Shown: positions 13,244-25,928, counted from the first letter of the stretch. The stretch: DNA of 64,000 nt from Kryptolebias marmoratus (GCF_001649575.2 NC_051441.1:15289136-15353135), one strand, 5' to 3'. Program-made: numbers and translations. Notes: a model not told the origin generated them from the sequence alone.

Positions 13244-16200
13244 CTAGTAAATGGGAACCTGGTACGTGGGCGCCGCGTTGTTCTCGGTGAACGGCGGGTT
13301 CTGGTAGGTTTCCGTGGTCTCGGCGGTGCCGCCTCCCGGCGAGTTGGAGGGGTACGGCTGGGTGGGCGCGCCGCCGTCCATGTGCTCGGTGGTGAACAGG
13401 GTCATGTCTGTCCCGAGCAGATACTTCTGGACGGCACGAACCGTGAGGCCAGCCTGCAGAGGGGGAAAGGGCGAAAAACAGTGGACTAAATTAGTCTTCG
13501 TCGCTTCAGAAAATCACTTAACATTAACTTTTATTGTGCTAAGATACGCCATAATGTAACTTTCCCCCATTTTTTATTTGATTCATTGTTTTGGCAGGAA
13601 AGCATTAGGCACAAAGCTAGAGTCTACAGGTGCCGGGTGTCATTTGTGCTCAAAACAAACTGAACCGGAGCAACTTTGTCAACTTTAGAAGGTGATTATG
13701 ACTTGGAAACAAAACACAAATATGCTGCATTTTATTTACATCAGAAATCCAAGTCATGGATTGATGCTGCACCCAACTTAACGGTGTTCCCGGTGAGAGC
13801 TGGAAAACCGGTGGGATTTGCTAATTAGCTCACTACAATATGTTTCTCTGCTTTTTATGAAGTCAAACATGTCTACTAAAGCATTAAAAATGTGTTGCTG
13901 CGGCTGCGACGACTTGTTATGTGACAGGCAGCCATGTTGGACTGATACTTGTCCATCAAATCTCAAACCATGTAGGCAGAGAAATAGCTCAGAGGCCGAG
14001 GTTCGCGTTCAGGGAGGACAGAAAATGAAACGTTCCCCACCCCCCGACCTTCGTCCTCGTCGCTATCATGGGGGTTTGAGTAAACGTGTTGTGTAATAAA
14101 CTGAGCTGTTCAGCATCCCAGAGATGAAACTTCTCTGGGCGGAGGAAGTGACTGAAATTCCTCCCAGTTGATGTGTAATACAGATTACAGCCACTGGAAA
14201 CGTTTACTTATAATTGCTGCTGCACAAGGAAATCACAAGATCCTAAACCCAAACGATCATACCCTCCGGTCACTCCCTGATGTGTCCAACTCTACTGGAT
14301 TATGACTTTAGGTTTATTGTCCTGGAAACGCCTGTTTGTGTGTCTGTTAGCAAAATATCTCAGGAACCACTGGGTGGATTTTAACAAAACTTTCAGGAAA
14401 TAATCTCTGGATGCGGTTGAAACTCTGGAGTCAACCATATTCGAGACGGCCGCCACCATTAAACGACCTGAAATAGCCACAACTCGGTCAATTTTGCAAA
14501 TATTGAGCTGAAACTTGGTGCTGAAGTAGCCGAGAGTCATCCCCAACTCATACTCTGAGGCCTAATTGCTCCGATCTTTGTTTGAAACTTTGCCAGGAAA
14601 GGAGGCAGAGGATGTGTAGTTTTTTGAAGGAAGGCTTTCATTTGTCAGGCTCAGAGTGGAGATGCTGAAACTAAACTGAGAATCTGCATGATTTACAGAC
14701 TTACTGTGGGTTGTGCATCTTATATATTTTCTGTTGCTTGTGTGGGATTTAAAAGGGAGGTTATAGGAGCTAAAGTGCTTTTGGCTTAAATGCAAATGAA
14801 ACTCAGATGGAGAAATTCCCAGTGACGCTAAAATGGACGATGGGTATGAATATTTTTAATGAGGATATGAAACAAGGAACAAAATTACTACATACTTGAT
14901 GCACTTTTTGATTTTAAAGCTTCATTTAATGTTACTCATGTCAAAAGTATTTGGTACACTTTTGATGTTCAATTTGTAGGGATGACTGTGCGAGAGGCAT
15001 TTGTGGGGAAATTATTTTGATTGTTTTTTTTTTTAAGTGAGCATAATCATTTAGAAACACAACATTCACGATATTCGTTCCATTTGTTGCACTGAGCTGT
15101 GCGACAAATAGTGCTGTGTGTGCGATTTCCCATCCTCACCCAGGTGATGATGGAGAAGAAAGAGAAGGCGATGGCCGCCCGAGCTGCGTCCGCTCCCTGG
15201 TTGAGGGGCAAATCGTCCGTTTTAGTCCGAGACCACTGGTTGGCCAGGAAGCAGAAACTGACGAAATACAGGAAGGCCCAAAAACCTGCCAGGGAATCAG
15301 CAAAACAAACTTAGCTGTTGATAAATTTGAGGCAAATAAACACAAGTTGTGTGTCGGTGATCTGTCTCGCTTGAATCCTGATGGTTTCTGTTAGAAAATA
15401 AAAAATGCTCTCATTTCTCTAACAGCTATTGTCAGATTTTAGTTTCATTTCTCCTAATGCAGTGTCACCTGAAACAAAGGCCAAACGCTTGATGTTTTTG
15501 GGGAACCCCAACCTCTGAGTGCTCACTTCTAGTTTTGTAACAAAGTGTATAAACCTGAGACACATGTTGCTGCTTTTAACGGTGCGTCTCGTCGCTGTTT
15601 GCTCGGCGTTAATGGTTTTAACAACGTTTATTTTCCCCTCTCACCCGAGAAGCCGATTTCCAGCATCACGGCCTTCTTCCTGTCCTTGACGGAGCTGATG
15701 GAGGAGAACTTGTAGTCGAGCAGGAAGAAGAAGGAGCACGCCAGCAGGCCCACCAGGCCCACGAACATGCCGTAGTTGCACGCGTCCGAGTTCTTGTTGA
15801 AGACGCAGTGGAGGCGCTCGCTGCCCGTGTTCACGTAGCCCTCGTTCACGATGGAAGCGAAGACGACCAGGGAAAATATCTGCAGACAGAACGAGGAGAG
15901 AAAAAAAGCTTTCAGCTCATTTTGCTTCACTTCCTCTCAGTAATGAAACACTCCTTGACGTGTGCACACATACCAGAACTTTATAAGCTCCAAAGGTTTT
16001 CTCTCTAACTTATGTTTTATTTTTGAACAACACCCATTTCTTCAGCCTTTCCTCCGTATTCAGGCCTTACAGATCATCGTGAATCAGCTGACTAACCTTC
16101 AGTGTGACACACAAACACACACGCACTAGTACTCGGAGGGGTTCTGGATCATATGATAAAAGAAGGACACACAATGGGATAATGTCAGGCCAACACTGGA

Positions 16201-19173
16201 AACTAATCACATGAGTGGATATGATCGGAGCAGATACACACGCCCGTGCTTTCTCTGAATCAGTGTGATGAAGCCGCTTCTGCAGTACGTCACTGAGCTG
16301 CATCACGGTGTGGCAAGGAAGGGATTTTATCCAGTTATAAAACAAAAAAAACTAATTTTTATAATTATTAAGTATAAATCTAATTTTTTAGAAAAGTTAA
16401 GAAGTTGGTTAAAATGTAAAAAACTTTTAAATCCTGAATTAAGCAATTCGTTTGAATCTTTGTTTAAAGGCGTGTACAGAAGCAGTGGTTTCAGTGTCTG
16501 TAATGATCAGTTTAATTTTATTTATAAAATAGGAAGAGTTTGAAAAACAGGTGAGAGAGAAAAGTTCAGTCCAGTGCTTGATTCATTTTAAGGGTCAGTC
16601 GGCAGATTATTTGCTGAAGGGTTCATTTTTTTCTGTGCCAGACTTCGTCAAACAGTCTTATTTTTTTGAGAAGTTGAATAAATGCTAAGCTGCAGAAAAC
16701 TCAACAAGTTTAAAAAGTATTGTTCAGGAAAAAATGTGAAAAGATGAACAGGAGATCGTCAGCTGATCTTATATGTGGATCTGAGCTGCACAATATATAA
16801 AAAAAAAGATTGATATTGCAACAGAGACGTGTGTGACATCAGTATCATGACACATTCCAATAAATCGCAGATAAACTCCATCTAACACACCTGATTCAGT
16901 GGTTAAATCACCTCTTCATGTTCTGCAGAAGCCTGTTAATCACCCATTGATTCAAATCAGGTGTGTTGGAGCAGAGAAACAAGTAAAACATGCAGGATGG
17001 TGGCCCTCGAGGAGCAGGATTGGAGACCCCTGCTCTAAAAGGACACATTTGTCAATAAGATGGAACGCCACTTCCCTAAAAGCCCACAGCCTAACTTCAA
17101 CAACAGCATAGCAACTGTGTGGTTTCCTATTATTGTATAGTTCTAGTCTGCATGGGTTAGCGTGTACGTTCTGATCCCTCATAAAGGAACCTCTTTGGTG
17201 TTTTTTTGTGAGTTTGAAATCATTCCTAGTTTTCGCAAGAAAAACAAACATTTCTGGCTGAACTGATTAAACCTATCAATGTGTTACACCAAATAAAGAA
17301 GCTCTGTTCCCTCCACACCATGACTTAATTGAAATAATATTGGTACAAAACACGACTAGCTGTCATGAAAATGTTTGTTTTTGTTCTCCCAGATGTTCAA
17401 ACGGCAGCTCAGATCTGCTTGGAGTGCGGTTCTGTGGAAAGGTTATGAACAGGTAATATCTTACCTGTTGTAGATAGCTCATCTGAAAACCTCAGCCTAA
17501 TTTTGACGCGACTGACGAGCTAACGGCTAATCTTAGCGAGGTTAAGCCCGTAGTGGAGAGCTGCTCACATAATCTCTGTTTACGTTGCTGTTACACTCTG
17601 CAGGAAGTGCCTCAGATTTCACCCGAAGTGCTACAGCTAGCTGCTATGGACCGCCACGAAGTGTCCGAGATTGGCACCATCCCGGCCCTGCTCAGACCAG
17701 CCGTTAGCTCATCCAAACTAAGAGCCGGTAAGATGTTATTTGTTCGTAATCTTTTCCACAAAACCTGACTTCAAAAGATTTGAGCTCTAATAAGAGATTA
17801 TCAACTCTGGATCTATCTGCGAACAAAATAGTACAATCAGCCACAACAATAAAACCACCTGGCCAGTACTGTGTAGATCAGTGGTTCAAAGCTGGGCTCG
17901 GGTCCCCTCTGTGGGCCACAAAACACCAGGCTGATGGTCCTGAGCCGATCTACAGAAACCAAACCAAGCGTATTTATGCTATAGTTGTTACCAAGTATAA
18001 CAACAATAGTCATAAATGGGGAATAAGTCATATCAATTTAATCTATCTGTGTTGTCATTATGCTCTTATTTATTTATTTTTTAACCAATGTGAAGTTCGG
18101 CCAAAGGCACTCAAGGTGGCAAGTCATTGTTAATTTGTCGTTGTTATTTTCAAAGCCCTGGTTTAGAGCTTTATCTCATTACTAAAAACAACCAACTGAG
18201 GGGAATTTAGCTGGTTGTAAACATGTTTTAACGCCTGGTATGCAGTGAAACACAGCGCTGTCATCAGGTGATCCACTCACTTCATCCTCAAGTTGCTTTA
18301 TATCATTTTAGTTACATTTTCTGCCTTTCTAATCTAAATTTATTGCTGTTTAACCTCGACAGAAGCCTTAATATTTCACTGATAATACTACAGTATCATC
18401 AGTATTTCACGGTGTAGTTATACTACAGTGGTATAATACAATAAAACACGCTCAGTGAAATGAATTCAGTGCACTTTGCTTCCGAAAAGGCCTGCTCTGA
18501 TCACTGAGAGCTCCTCTGAAGGACCCGGATGTCAGGACTGGACGTATGTCGGCGCGTGCGTAATGAAGGACGCGGACCAATCACAGGTGAGATGACGAGT
18601 GTCGGGTAAATCAGTGAAAATCACAGACTGACAACTGGAAAAAATGAAGACGAAATGTGGAGAAAATAACAATAAAAGCACAAATATTAGCTGCAGGGTT
18701 ATCGTGATGAAAATGGTGAATAATTAGCCTGCAGGTCTGTGTTCCTGGTTCCTAACAGAGTCGGGCTGCTGTGTTTAATAAGGTGAATTTAAGCTAACAG
18801 CTAATGAGTGATACTGGTTCTGGTTCTGGTTCTGGAGAACATCTGTACAGAGGCAGCAGCTCCGCGGTGAGGCGAGCAGCAGGCCCGGTAACACCCAGCA
18901 GGACGCCCCTCCGGCTCACACGAAAACCTCAGCCTTCATTTTCCATTTTTACATCTTAAGACGCTCATTTATTCAGTGTCCATATTTACAGTTAAGGACG
19001 GGTCACGGGTTTTTATCGCGCGCGCGCACGCGAGCAGAAATAAAAAAAAAAAAAGAGTATCTCTCTCTCACCCAGGACAGCACTCTCAGGATGGTCTGCG
19101 GCTGTTTGGCGAATGTTATCGGGTCGAGGGTGGACCCGGTTCGGCCGGCTCCGAACGAACCCACTCCGTCCAT
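13244..19173 (-). CDS. syngr3: Synaptogyrin-3 copy A (complete, 4 exons)
   Basis: Exons in transcript order: 19072-19173, 15645-15879, 15140-15285, 13244-13453. They join in frame to 230 residues (human SYNGR3 229). The N-terminus MDGVGSFGAGRTGS leads to FAKQPQTILRVLSW. The MARVEL-type four-helix core includes IVNEGYVNTG, ISSVKDRKK and FCFLANQW. The cytoplasmic tail has the usual Tyr-rich end, finishing YQVPIY. Synaptogyrins are tetraspan synaptic-vesicle proteins with both ends cytosolic. The start is firm because an in-frame TGA lies 12 nt upstream of the ATG. The SYNGR3 assignment (over SYNGR1/2) rests on the tail and on the ZNF598/GFER neighbours. It lies head-to-tail with copy B upstream. 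Confidence 0.94.
14335..14545 (+). repeat. Dispersed repeat, family 2, in SYNGR3 copy A intron 3
   Basis: Contains AAAATATCTCAGGAACCACT followed by a GGAGTCAACC block and a gCCGCCACC block. Related copies occur at 28200-28320 and 35635-35880 (opposite strand) and 56815-56985 (same strand). It is a teleost intronic repeat that I cannot assign to a class. Confidence 0.6.
16876..17036 (-). mobile_element. hAT-like MITE, one end truncated
   Basis: Matches the right two thirds of the palindromic element at 38019-38232. It contains AACACACCTGATTCAGTGGT and GGTGTGTTGGAGCAGAGAAA and ends at GGAGACCCCTG. The left terminus is missing. It lies in SYNGR3 copy A intron 1. Confidence 0.7.
17418..17760. 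repeat. Foldback-type dispersed repeat, second two-armed copy
   Basis: The left arm (17418-17545) carries TATCTTACCTGTTGTAGAT. The opposing arm at about 17683-17760 carries the inverted CAGCCGTTAGCTCAT and GTAAGATGTTA blocks. Same family as 10308-10832. It lies in intron 1 of SYNGR3 copy A. Confidence 0.6.
17877..17965. repeat. Possible hAT-like MITE fragment
   Basis: CAGTGGTTCAAAGCTGGGCT followed by a gGGCCACAAAA block resembles the terminal segment of teleost hAT MITEs. No second end or target duplication was found. Confidence 0.35.
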
Positions 19174-19375
19174 GTTCGGTGTGTGTCAGCGCGCTCCACG
19201 CTCCCGGCTCCCCGCGGCAGGATGGATGCTGCTGCTGCTGCTGCTGTAGGGACGGGTCCTGCGCGCTCCCGGAGGCTCGCGGACCTCGGCGGCTCGAGAC
19301 ACGCAGCGCCTCTGACGCGCGCGCGCCGTTCTAGCGCCGAGCGTCAGCGACGTTAGGAGCGTCAGAGAGTCAGAG
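19174..19375 (-). promoter_or_regulatory. CpG-rich 5' UTR/promoter of SYNGR3 copy A
   Basis: GC- and CpG-rich DNA directly upstream (on the minus strand) of the start codon, including a (CAG/CTG)n run near 19228-19247 and a GCGCGCGC run near 19317. The composition changes abruptly to an AT-rich repeat at about 19376. No TATA box was seen. Confidence 0.45.
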
Positions 19376-19790
19376 CTGAATGACAGCTGAAATCTGCTGA
19401 AGAAGCTGAAACCGAGTAAAACTTTAAAAGAGCTAAACGCTAACTCAAAGCTAGAAGTACCAAAATGGTAGCTAAAAGTAGCAAAAGGCTGCATTGAAGC
19501 TAAAAGTAATAATAAGCTAAAACTAGCTAGAGTCTAAAAGTAACAAAAGCCGACTAAAAAGGCTAGCTAAAACTTAAAAGTAATAAATGTCTGGTTAAAA
19601 GCTAAAAGTAGCTAAATGATAGCTAAAAGTCCAAAAAGGCTGGTTAAAAATTTGAAACAGCTATCTAAAAATTAAAAGTAGCAAAAAGTTAGCTAGAATT
19701 TTAAAGTATTAAAAGACTGGTTAAACACTAAAAGTAGAAAAACAGTAGCTAAAAGCTAAAATTAGCATTAGATGGCTAAAACAAAGCAGA
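19376..19790. repeat. Degenerate GCTAAAAGTAGCAAAA tandem repeat
   Basis: Many diverged copies of a motif of about 20-25 bp around GCTAAAAGTA fill about 400 bp directly behind the SYNGR3 copy A promoter. The units vary in length and sequence, so this is an old minisatellite. Confidence 0.75.
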
Positions 19791-21542
19791 TTTAAAAGAG
19801 AACCGTGTTGGTGAAGAGATCTGAATGTACTTTTATGGGGAAGATATTTGTAAATAAACTTAAATATCTTGAAAAATATAAAAGATGCAGAATATCTCCC
19901 ACCTCCCAAAAGAGCTGAAGGTTTTAAAATATTAATGGGTAATATGGCTCAAAACAAATAATGGAGTGGATGATGACTCAGCATTCTTTCCTATAATACC
20001 CCTTTATAATCATAACAACACAGTCCCTGTTTCACCCCAACAGAACTCTACTTTATCTACATTAGAAATAATGAAGCTAAAGGGTCGCACTGATGTTTTA
20101 TTATTATTATACATTTTCCACATCATCATGACCTGGTCTCCCTTAACCAACAAAAGGTATTTGTATTTTTAATTCCATTTTCTGTTTAAAAGAATTTTAT
20201 CATACAGTCATCATGACTCATGACTGCACAATTAATCTGATCCAAACCTAAAAGTACCGAAACAATTTGAACACTGACCTCTGTTGTCCACCAGGGGGCG
20301 CAAATAGACTAAATTAAACACAATGAGCCTTAACCAAGAGATAAACATCATGACAGATTTCAAGTTTATTTGTAGAAAAACACAAAACATGGGAATAAAT
20401 TGCTGTAAAAACTGTAGCAGCAGAAAACAACATAAAACACTGTAATATGCTCGGATTAGTGTTGCATTCAGGGGATGAAGTTAAATTTAACGGCAAAGAT
20501 CTGAACTTTATGAGCCGTAAGCTGAAACACCTATCTGTTTAATAATAATCTGATATCACCATAAACAAACTGGAGCTGATGAGACGCCACAGCATCTTTA
20601 ACCCGTTTCACAAACTCACCTTCATCTATTCAAAGAACCACGTTGCTTTTGACGGCACGTTATTTAAAACTATTAAAGGATTTAACAAGTTCACCAGTGA
20701 TTTTGTTCTTCCTCCTGATCTGTGGCTTCATTCCTAACTTGGCAAAATCCGTCTAACTGTGTTATTTATTTGTTCGTTTATGTATTATGGGATTCTATTA
20801 AGTCTGACTGTGTGAGGGGTTAGCTGCTTGGCGTATTTCGGTTTCACTAAAATGAGCAAAATAAGAAATAAAATAAAATTAATGAGATACAAGGCACTTT
20901 GGCATTGGTTTTGCTTATCAGACCAAAGGCTATACAGCTACTGGAGAAACATTTTTTACAGAGAAAAAATGGTTTATATCAATAAATTTGTTTGTCGATG
21001 CCTCCTTTAAAAAAAACAAAAACAAAAACCAAAACATTTTGTTGTGTTACCACATTAACATGCTGTACGTTAACCCGTACCACCACTCTTCTTTACTGAT
21101 TTGTACCTTTTTTGTGAATCCATATAGTATATTGTTTATAAAATCTACCTAATTGACTCCTTTTTCTGTAACTTAAAGCACATTGTGGCACTTCAGGTCT
21201 GAAAACAAACACTTTCATGCAAAATGCTCACCAGCACAGGAGATGAGAGCTAAAACAAATAAAAGGACGCTCAGTGTTTTGGCATTAAAAAGGAATAATA
21301 AGATAAAGTCTGAGAGCGCTTCCTGCTGTGTTACAGTGATTTAACGCAGCTTTGTTCAGGTGGAGCTTGGATCATTTCAGCTCTTTCTTTAGTGTTTGAA
21401 TGCCTCCCTTTTCGGTGTTTCCTCCTCTAGCTTTTCTTCTTTTATCCGCTCTGATGTGTCATTTCTGAGCCCCATGTTTAGAGAAAAGCAGATAAAGTTA
21501 AAACGTCTTCGTCTTCCTCCTGCGCCGTATCCTCTATGTTTT
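19791..21542. other. Spacer between the two SYNGR3 copies
   Basis: AT-rich DNA without a gene. It contains a CTCF-like motif at 20288-20301. Its right end (21335-21542) is similar to the 3' UTR of SYNGR3 copy A and is probably the 3' UTR of copy B. Confidence 0.55.
20288..20301 (+). promoter_or_regulatory. CTCF-like motif
   Basis: CCACCAGGGGGCGC matches the CTCF core consensus. The preceding bases (AAAAGTACCGAAACA) resemble 10950-10965, so the site may have come in with a dispersed repeat. Binding is untested. Confidence 0.45.
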
Positions 21543-24500
21543 CTAGCAGATGGGGTTCTGGTTTGTGGGCGCCCCGTTGTTCTCTGGGAGTGATGAGCTC
21601 TGGTCAGGATCTGTGGTCTCGGTGCCGCCGCCCGCTGAGCCGGAGGGGGACAGCTGGGCGTGCTCGGCGGTGAACAGGGTCATGTCTGTACCGAGCAGAA
21701 ACCTCTGGACCGCTCGAACCGTGAGGCCAGCCTGCAGGGGCAGAAAGGACAAAAACACTGGAGCTAACCAGAACCCAGGCCACAGCAGGATTAAAAAACA
21801 GTGCTATCTGGATCATAATCTGGATCAGCATCTAAATTTAATCCATTGCTTTTTGTAAGAACCCCAACATTTCCTGAACATTTCCTCCAAATCTGTTCTT
21901 TAGTTTTTACCTGATCTTTGCTCACAGATAGACAAACAAACACAACCGGAAACAGAACCTGTCAACTGTAATGTTGACCTTTGACCCCATGACCCTGAAA
22001 TCAATGGTGATTACCCTTGAACCATGAGGTGTCCAGCTGTGAAGTTTAACATTCCTGTTATACAGACTTGACCTTTGATTGGATCAGCACCAATATCTCA
22101 TCCCTTCTTCCTGGCACCATGTTTGATGTTTCCTGAAGATTTCATGAAAATCTGTAACTTTTTGAGTCATCTTGTCCACAGAGAGACAGACAGACAGACA
22201 GACGCTACCGAACACATAACCTCCCTGGTGCAAGTAATAAATCCAATGAATGATTTAAGGTGCTGGAACAGTCGTGGTGGGAAAGTGGATTTTAACCACT
22301 TCAGCTAAACCCCTCCCCGTGTCTTCCTTTGGCTCAAAGTGTTATAACCGGAGCAGCTTGATCGGCCCAAGTCAGGAGGCCAGCCTGCAAGTCAGAGGCG
22401 AAGCTTTTAGTGCCCACAGGAAATTGCTCCGACCTGATGTGTAATACCGATAAAAGCAACTGGAAACATTTAAAACGCTGCACAAGAACGTCACAAGAGG
22501 ATGTGGTTCATTGTTGTGCAAAATTACACAGAAATTCATTTATATTTGAAAAGCTGTAGCCTGTATAACCCTTGTAGACCCATGAACCCGATCTTTGGGA
22601 TTAAAGTCACAAAGTCGGCTCTCGTTCATTGCTGCTTCTCGACACGAGGCCCTGACCGACTTCTTGACGTCTTATGGAGTATGACGGGCTCAGTGTGAGA
22701 CTGCTGAGACTCAAATCATGTAATTCTACAGCTTTGTTCATCGTAACCATATCTCTTAAATATTTAGTGCTCTGTAATTTAAAATTTGTAGAGCTCTGTC
22801 ACCAGAAAGGTTTGTGTTTACGTCGTACAACAAATAAGTCTGGACCTATGAGCTGAATGTGTGTGTGTGTGTGATTTCCTGTTCTTACCCAGGTGATGAT
22901 GGAGAAGAAAGAGAAGGCGAGGGCCACTCGAGCTGCGTCCACCCCCTGGTTGAGAGGCAAATCGTCCATTTTAGTCCGAGACCACTGGATGGCCAGGAAG
23001 CAGAAACTGACGAAGTAAAGTAAGGTCCAAAACGCTGCCGGGAATCAGCAAAACATGAAAACGTTGGCTCAAAGTTAGCTTTTCTCACATTTGTCCTCAC
23101 TTGAGGCTGGATTTTTTTTTTTAATTACTTTTTAAATGAAAGATTCCTCTAGTTGTTGACGGGTTTAAAACAGAGAAAACAGCCTTTGGAGTGCTCAGTT
23201 TCAGCTCAACATTATATATTGTTAAATGTGCACATATTATTGCTGCATTTAATAACAGTGTAGGACTCCGTAAAGCTCACCCCTCACCTGAGAAACCGAT
23301 ATCCAGCATCACAATCTTTTTCCTGTCCTTGACGGAGCTGATGGAGGGGAACTTGTAGTCGAGCAGGAAGAACGAGGTGCACTGCAGCAGGTTCGCCAGG
23401 CCCACGAACTCGGCGTAGCGACACGCGAACGTATTCTTGTTGAAGACGCAGTGGAGGCGCTCGCTGCCCGTGTTCACGTAGCCCTCGTTCACGATGCAGG
23501 CGAAGAGCACCAGGGAAAATATCTGAAATGGAAGAGGGAGACAGACAAACTGAACCTATGAATCACTGCTAATCAATCATTAAAGGACTGTTTTTAATCT
23601 TTTTTGTGTGTTTATTTGTATGAATAACGCCCATCTTTAGGTCTAACCTCTCTTCTGCCCGTTCAGTGTCGTAGATTGGAGTTTTCATGTGCCGCGCGTG
23701 GAACGGTTTGTGGGGAAAAGCTGCCGACAGCGGGTTACAAAGTGAGGCGATGATCGGTGAGCAGCATGCCAAGAGCGAGAGGCACGTGTGAGAGGTTTAA
23801 TTTGAAAATGGAGTCGAGTGGGGAAGGTCAGACCGAGTTGCACTGAGTCTTTGTGGAGAAAACATAAGATTAGGTGCCGAGAGGGGAGCCGTGGGGGATG
23901 CCAGGCGTGGTGGAGTACAGGACATGCAGTGGTGAGATGTGTGTTAGGCTTCATTATGTCAGGGATCAGCTCCGACCCCCTTTCTGATGGACAGGTGAGC
24001 TCAGGCACATGACCCTGATCTGCAGTGAGCGCAGGGAGCAGGTGGAAGAGAGCCCGGAGAGGTGGAGGCATGCTCCGGGGAGAAGACCAATGTATTACTA
24101 CGGGCGGCCATCAGAGACAGACTGTCAAGGCTTTGTTGGAGACCGGACCCAAGAACGCAGGCTGCTCGACAGACCCGAAGGAAAACTGTAATAATTCAAA
24201 TAAAAGGCTGGCAAGGCAGCAACTATTTACAGAGGAAACTAAAATCACAAGGAAAACAGAAAGCTGACCTGGCAGCAAAAACACCAGTAATCCAAAGTAA
24301 CATTGGACTGAAAGCCAGGAGTATAATTACTGAGGGAGTAGTTAGTTAGGTGGGAACAGCTGAGTGTAATGATTACAAGGAACAGGTGTGAGATGGAGGG
24401 ACAGGGCTGAGAAGCAGAGCTGAGTTGGATGGCGCAGAGAAACACTGGGAACCAGAACTGAAGACAAGAGAGCTCAAGAGTCAACAGGAAAACACAGAAA

Positions 24501-25174
24501 ATCAACAGTGCAAAAGCCAAAAAACACAGACTGGTGTTACTGCTGGGCTCATGGTGTGGGGAGCCACAGGGTCTGACTCCAGTCCACCTCCTGTAGGGAT
24601 TCGGTAGCACTCTGTCAGTGACATCCTGTGTACACATGTCCCCTCCAGAGTCAGCGCGCCCCCACAGGGTGTCCGTGGACCGGCTGCATCCTCTGAGGGG
24701 CCAAGTCCCCCGATGTGGGACCAGCTCAGACATCAACCCCGACTCAGCGCCGATCTGCCAGACCGCTGAGTCCGGAGGGAGCCACACCCCGACCAGCTCC
24801 ATTATCCTTATGATCTGAGACTCTAACCATCACAATATAGTCACATGACCATTCAGCACGTGAAGTTTCATTTCCTCTCCACCACTCCCTGTTGCTGTTG
24901 GTGTAACAGTGATGGAGCTCTGCCCTGGAAAACACCTGTGTAGTGGAGGCAGTGAGACCAGCAGCAGGACGTTTCTACAGAATACACAAAAAACTCATCC
25001 TTCATTTTCAGTCCCTACACACACACACACACACACACATATGCGCGCGTTAAATTAAAGCATCCCTCTCACCCAGGACAGCACTCTCAGGATGGTCTGC
25101 GGCTGTTTGGCGAATGCAACCGGGTCGACGGTGGACCCAGCTCGGCCGGCTCCGAACGAACCCCCTCCGTCCAT
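21543..25174 (-). CDS. Synaptogyrin-3 copy B (complete ORF, diverged tail)
   Basis: Exons in transcript order: 25073-25174, 23288-23522, 22889-23034, 21543-21731. They give 223 residues with exactly the intron phases and first three exon lengths of copy A (102, 235, 146 nt). All splice sites are GT-AG and there is no stop or frameshift. The core is conserved (IVNEGYVNTG, ISSVKDRKK). Helix 2 carries extra polar residues (GLANLLQCTSF against GLVGLLACSFF). The tail has lost its aromatic motifs: DQSSSLPENN and NQNPIC replace YQNPPFTENN and YQVPIY. This may be relaxed constraint or changed sorting. An in-frame upstream ATG at 25271-25273 would add 33 Arg/Ala-rich residues. I prefer the conserved MDGGGSF start. 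It is a tandem paralogue of copy A, possibly still functional. Confidence 0.88.
21835..22235. repeat. Dispersed teleost repeat in SYNGR3 copy B intron 3
   Basis: Contains TTGACCTTTGACCCCATGAC, a related TTGACCTTTGATTGGATCAG block and a (CAGA)n run at about 22186-22203. The text resembles a common fish intronic repeat. The class is unknown. Confidence 0.5.
23800..24820. mobile_element. Probable decayed retroelement segment in SYNGR3 copy B intron 1
   Basis: About 1 kb of sequence with open frames on both strands and no recognisable domain. It includes an AGGTGTGAGATGGAGGGACA block that, reversed, resembles the 40600-40980 segment. I call it a repeat by texture and by that partial similarity only. 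Confidence 0.35.
25018..25040 (+). repeat. (CA)n microsatellite
   Basis: A simple CA run about 35 nt downstream (in transcript sense) of the exon 1 donor of SYNGR3 copy B. It is polymorphism-prone. Confidence 0.85.
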
Positions 25175-25274
25175 CTGTGTCTCTGCTGCTCCTCTCCTCG
25201 CGCTGCTGATGGGACGGGTCCTGCGCGCTCCCGCGGGGCGCGCTCCCGAGCAGCACCCGGACTGAAAGCCCAAT

Positions 25275-25928
25275 CCGGTCCAGGTCAGGATTATCTTGTT
25301 TTATTTGTTTATTTACTTTAAATAAAAAAGTTTAAAAAAAAAACAAAAGCAGATGGGAAATAATAAAAAAAATTAGAATGCTCCCATTAGACCTGGTTTC
25401 CGTCTGCATCAGTTTGATAAAACTTTGAGAAGAAAAGGCATGAAGTTGGTACATCCGGGCTCTTGGAGGCATCTGTGATGTTAAGTGTTTTTCAGTCCAA
25501 TTCTTCTCCCGTGGAGCCATAGGGCTGATTGAATACACATTTCAGTAAATCTGTAAACCTCAGAAAAATGAAATGAACTCAGGTGCACAGGTACGAATGA
25601 GAGGTGTCTGTGCCATTTTCAACATGAAAAGAGTCAAAAAGTGGAAATTTAGCACATGTCAACACCAAATACTGTCCATTATCTGTTCATGTTAAAAACA
25701 AAATGTAAGTAAAAGAACACCTCACTATTGTTATCAGTCTTTGCCGATTTTCTTTCACCTTTTGATGTCATTTGTTTTGTTTTTTTTAAATTTACCATTA
25801 TTTGCCTGTTTCATGTTTTAATATATGTATTACATGTAAACCCACCTTAAACCTTTCCCTCTACTGACCATTTTATGCATCACACAGTTCAGTCTGCCTA
25901 AATATATTTTTTGAATCACCTACTGCTG

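Noticed and set aside
24245..24802. A 185-residue minus-strand open frame in SYNGR3 copy B intron 1
   Set aside because: No domain or recognisable relative. It lies in repeat-like sequence, and its composition suggests chance.
25175..25273. In-frame N-terminal extension of SYNGR3 copy B
   Set aside because: Copy A has a stop 12 nt before its ATG and the family begins at MDGGGSF. The extension is GC-driven Arg/Ala sequence.
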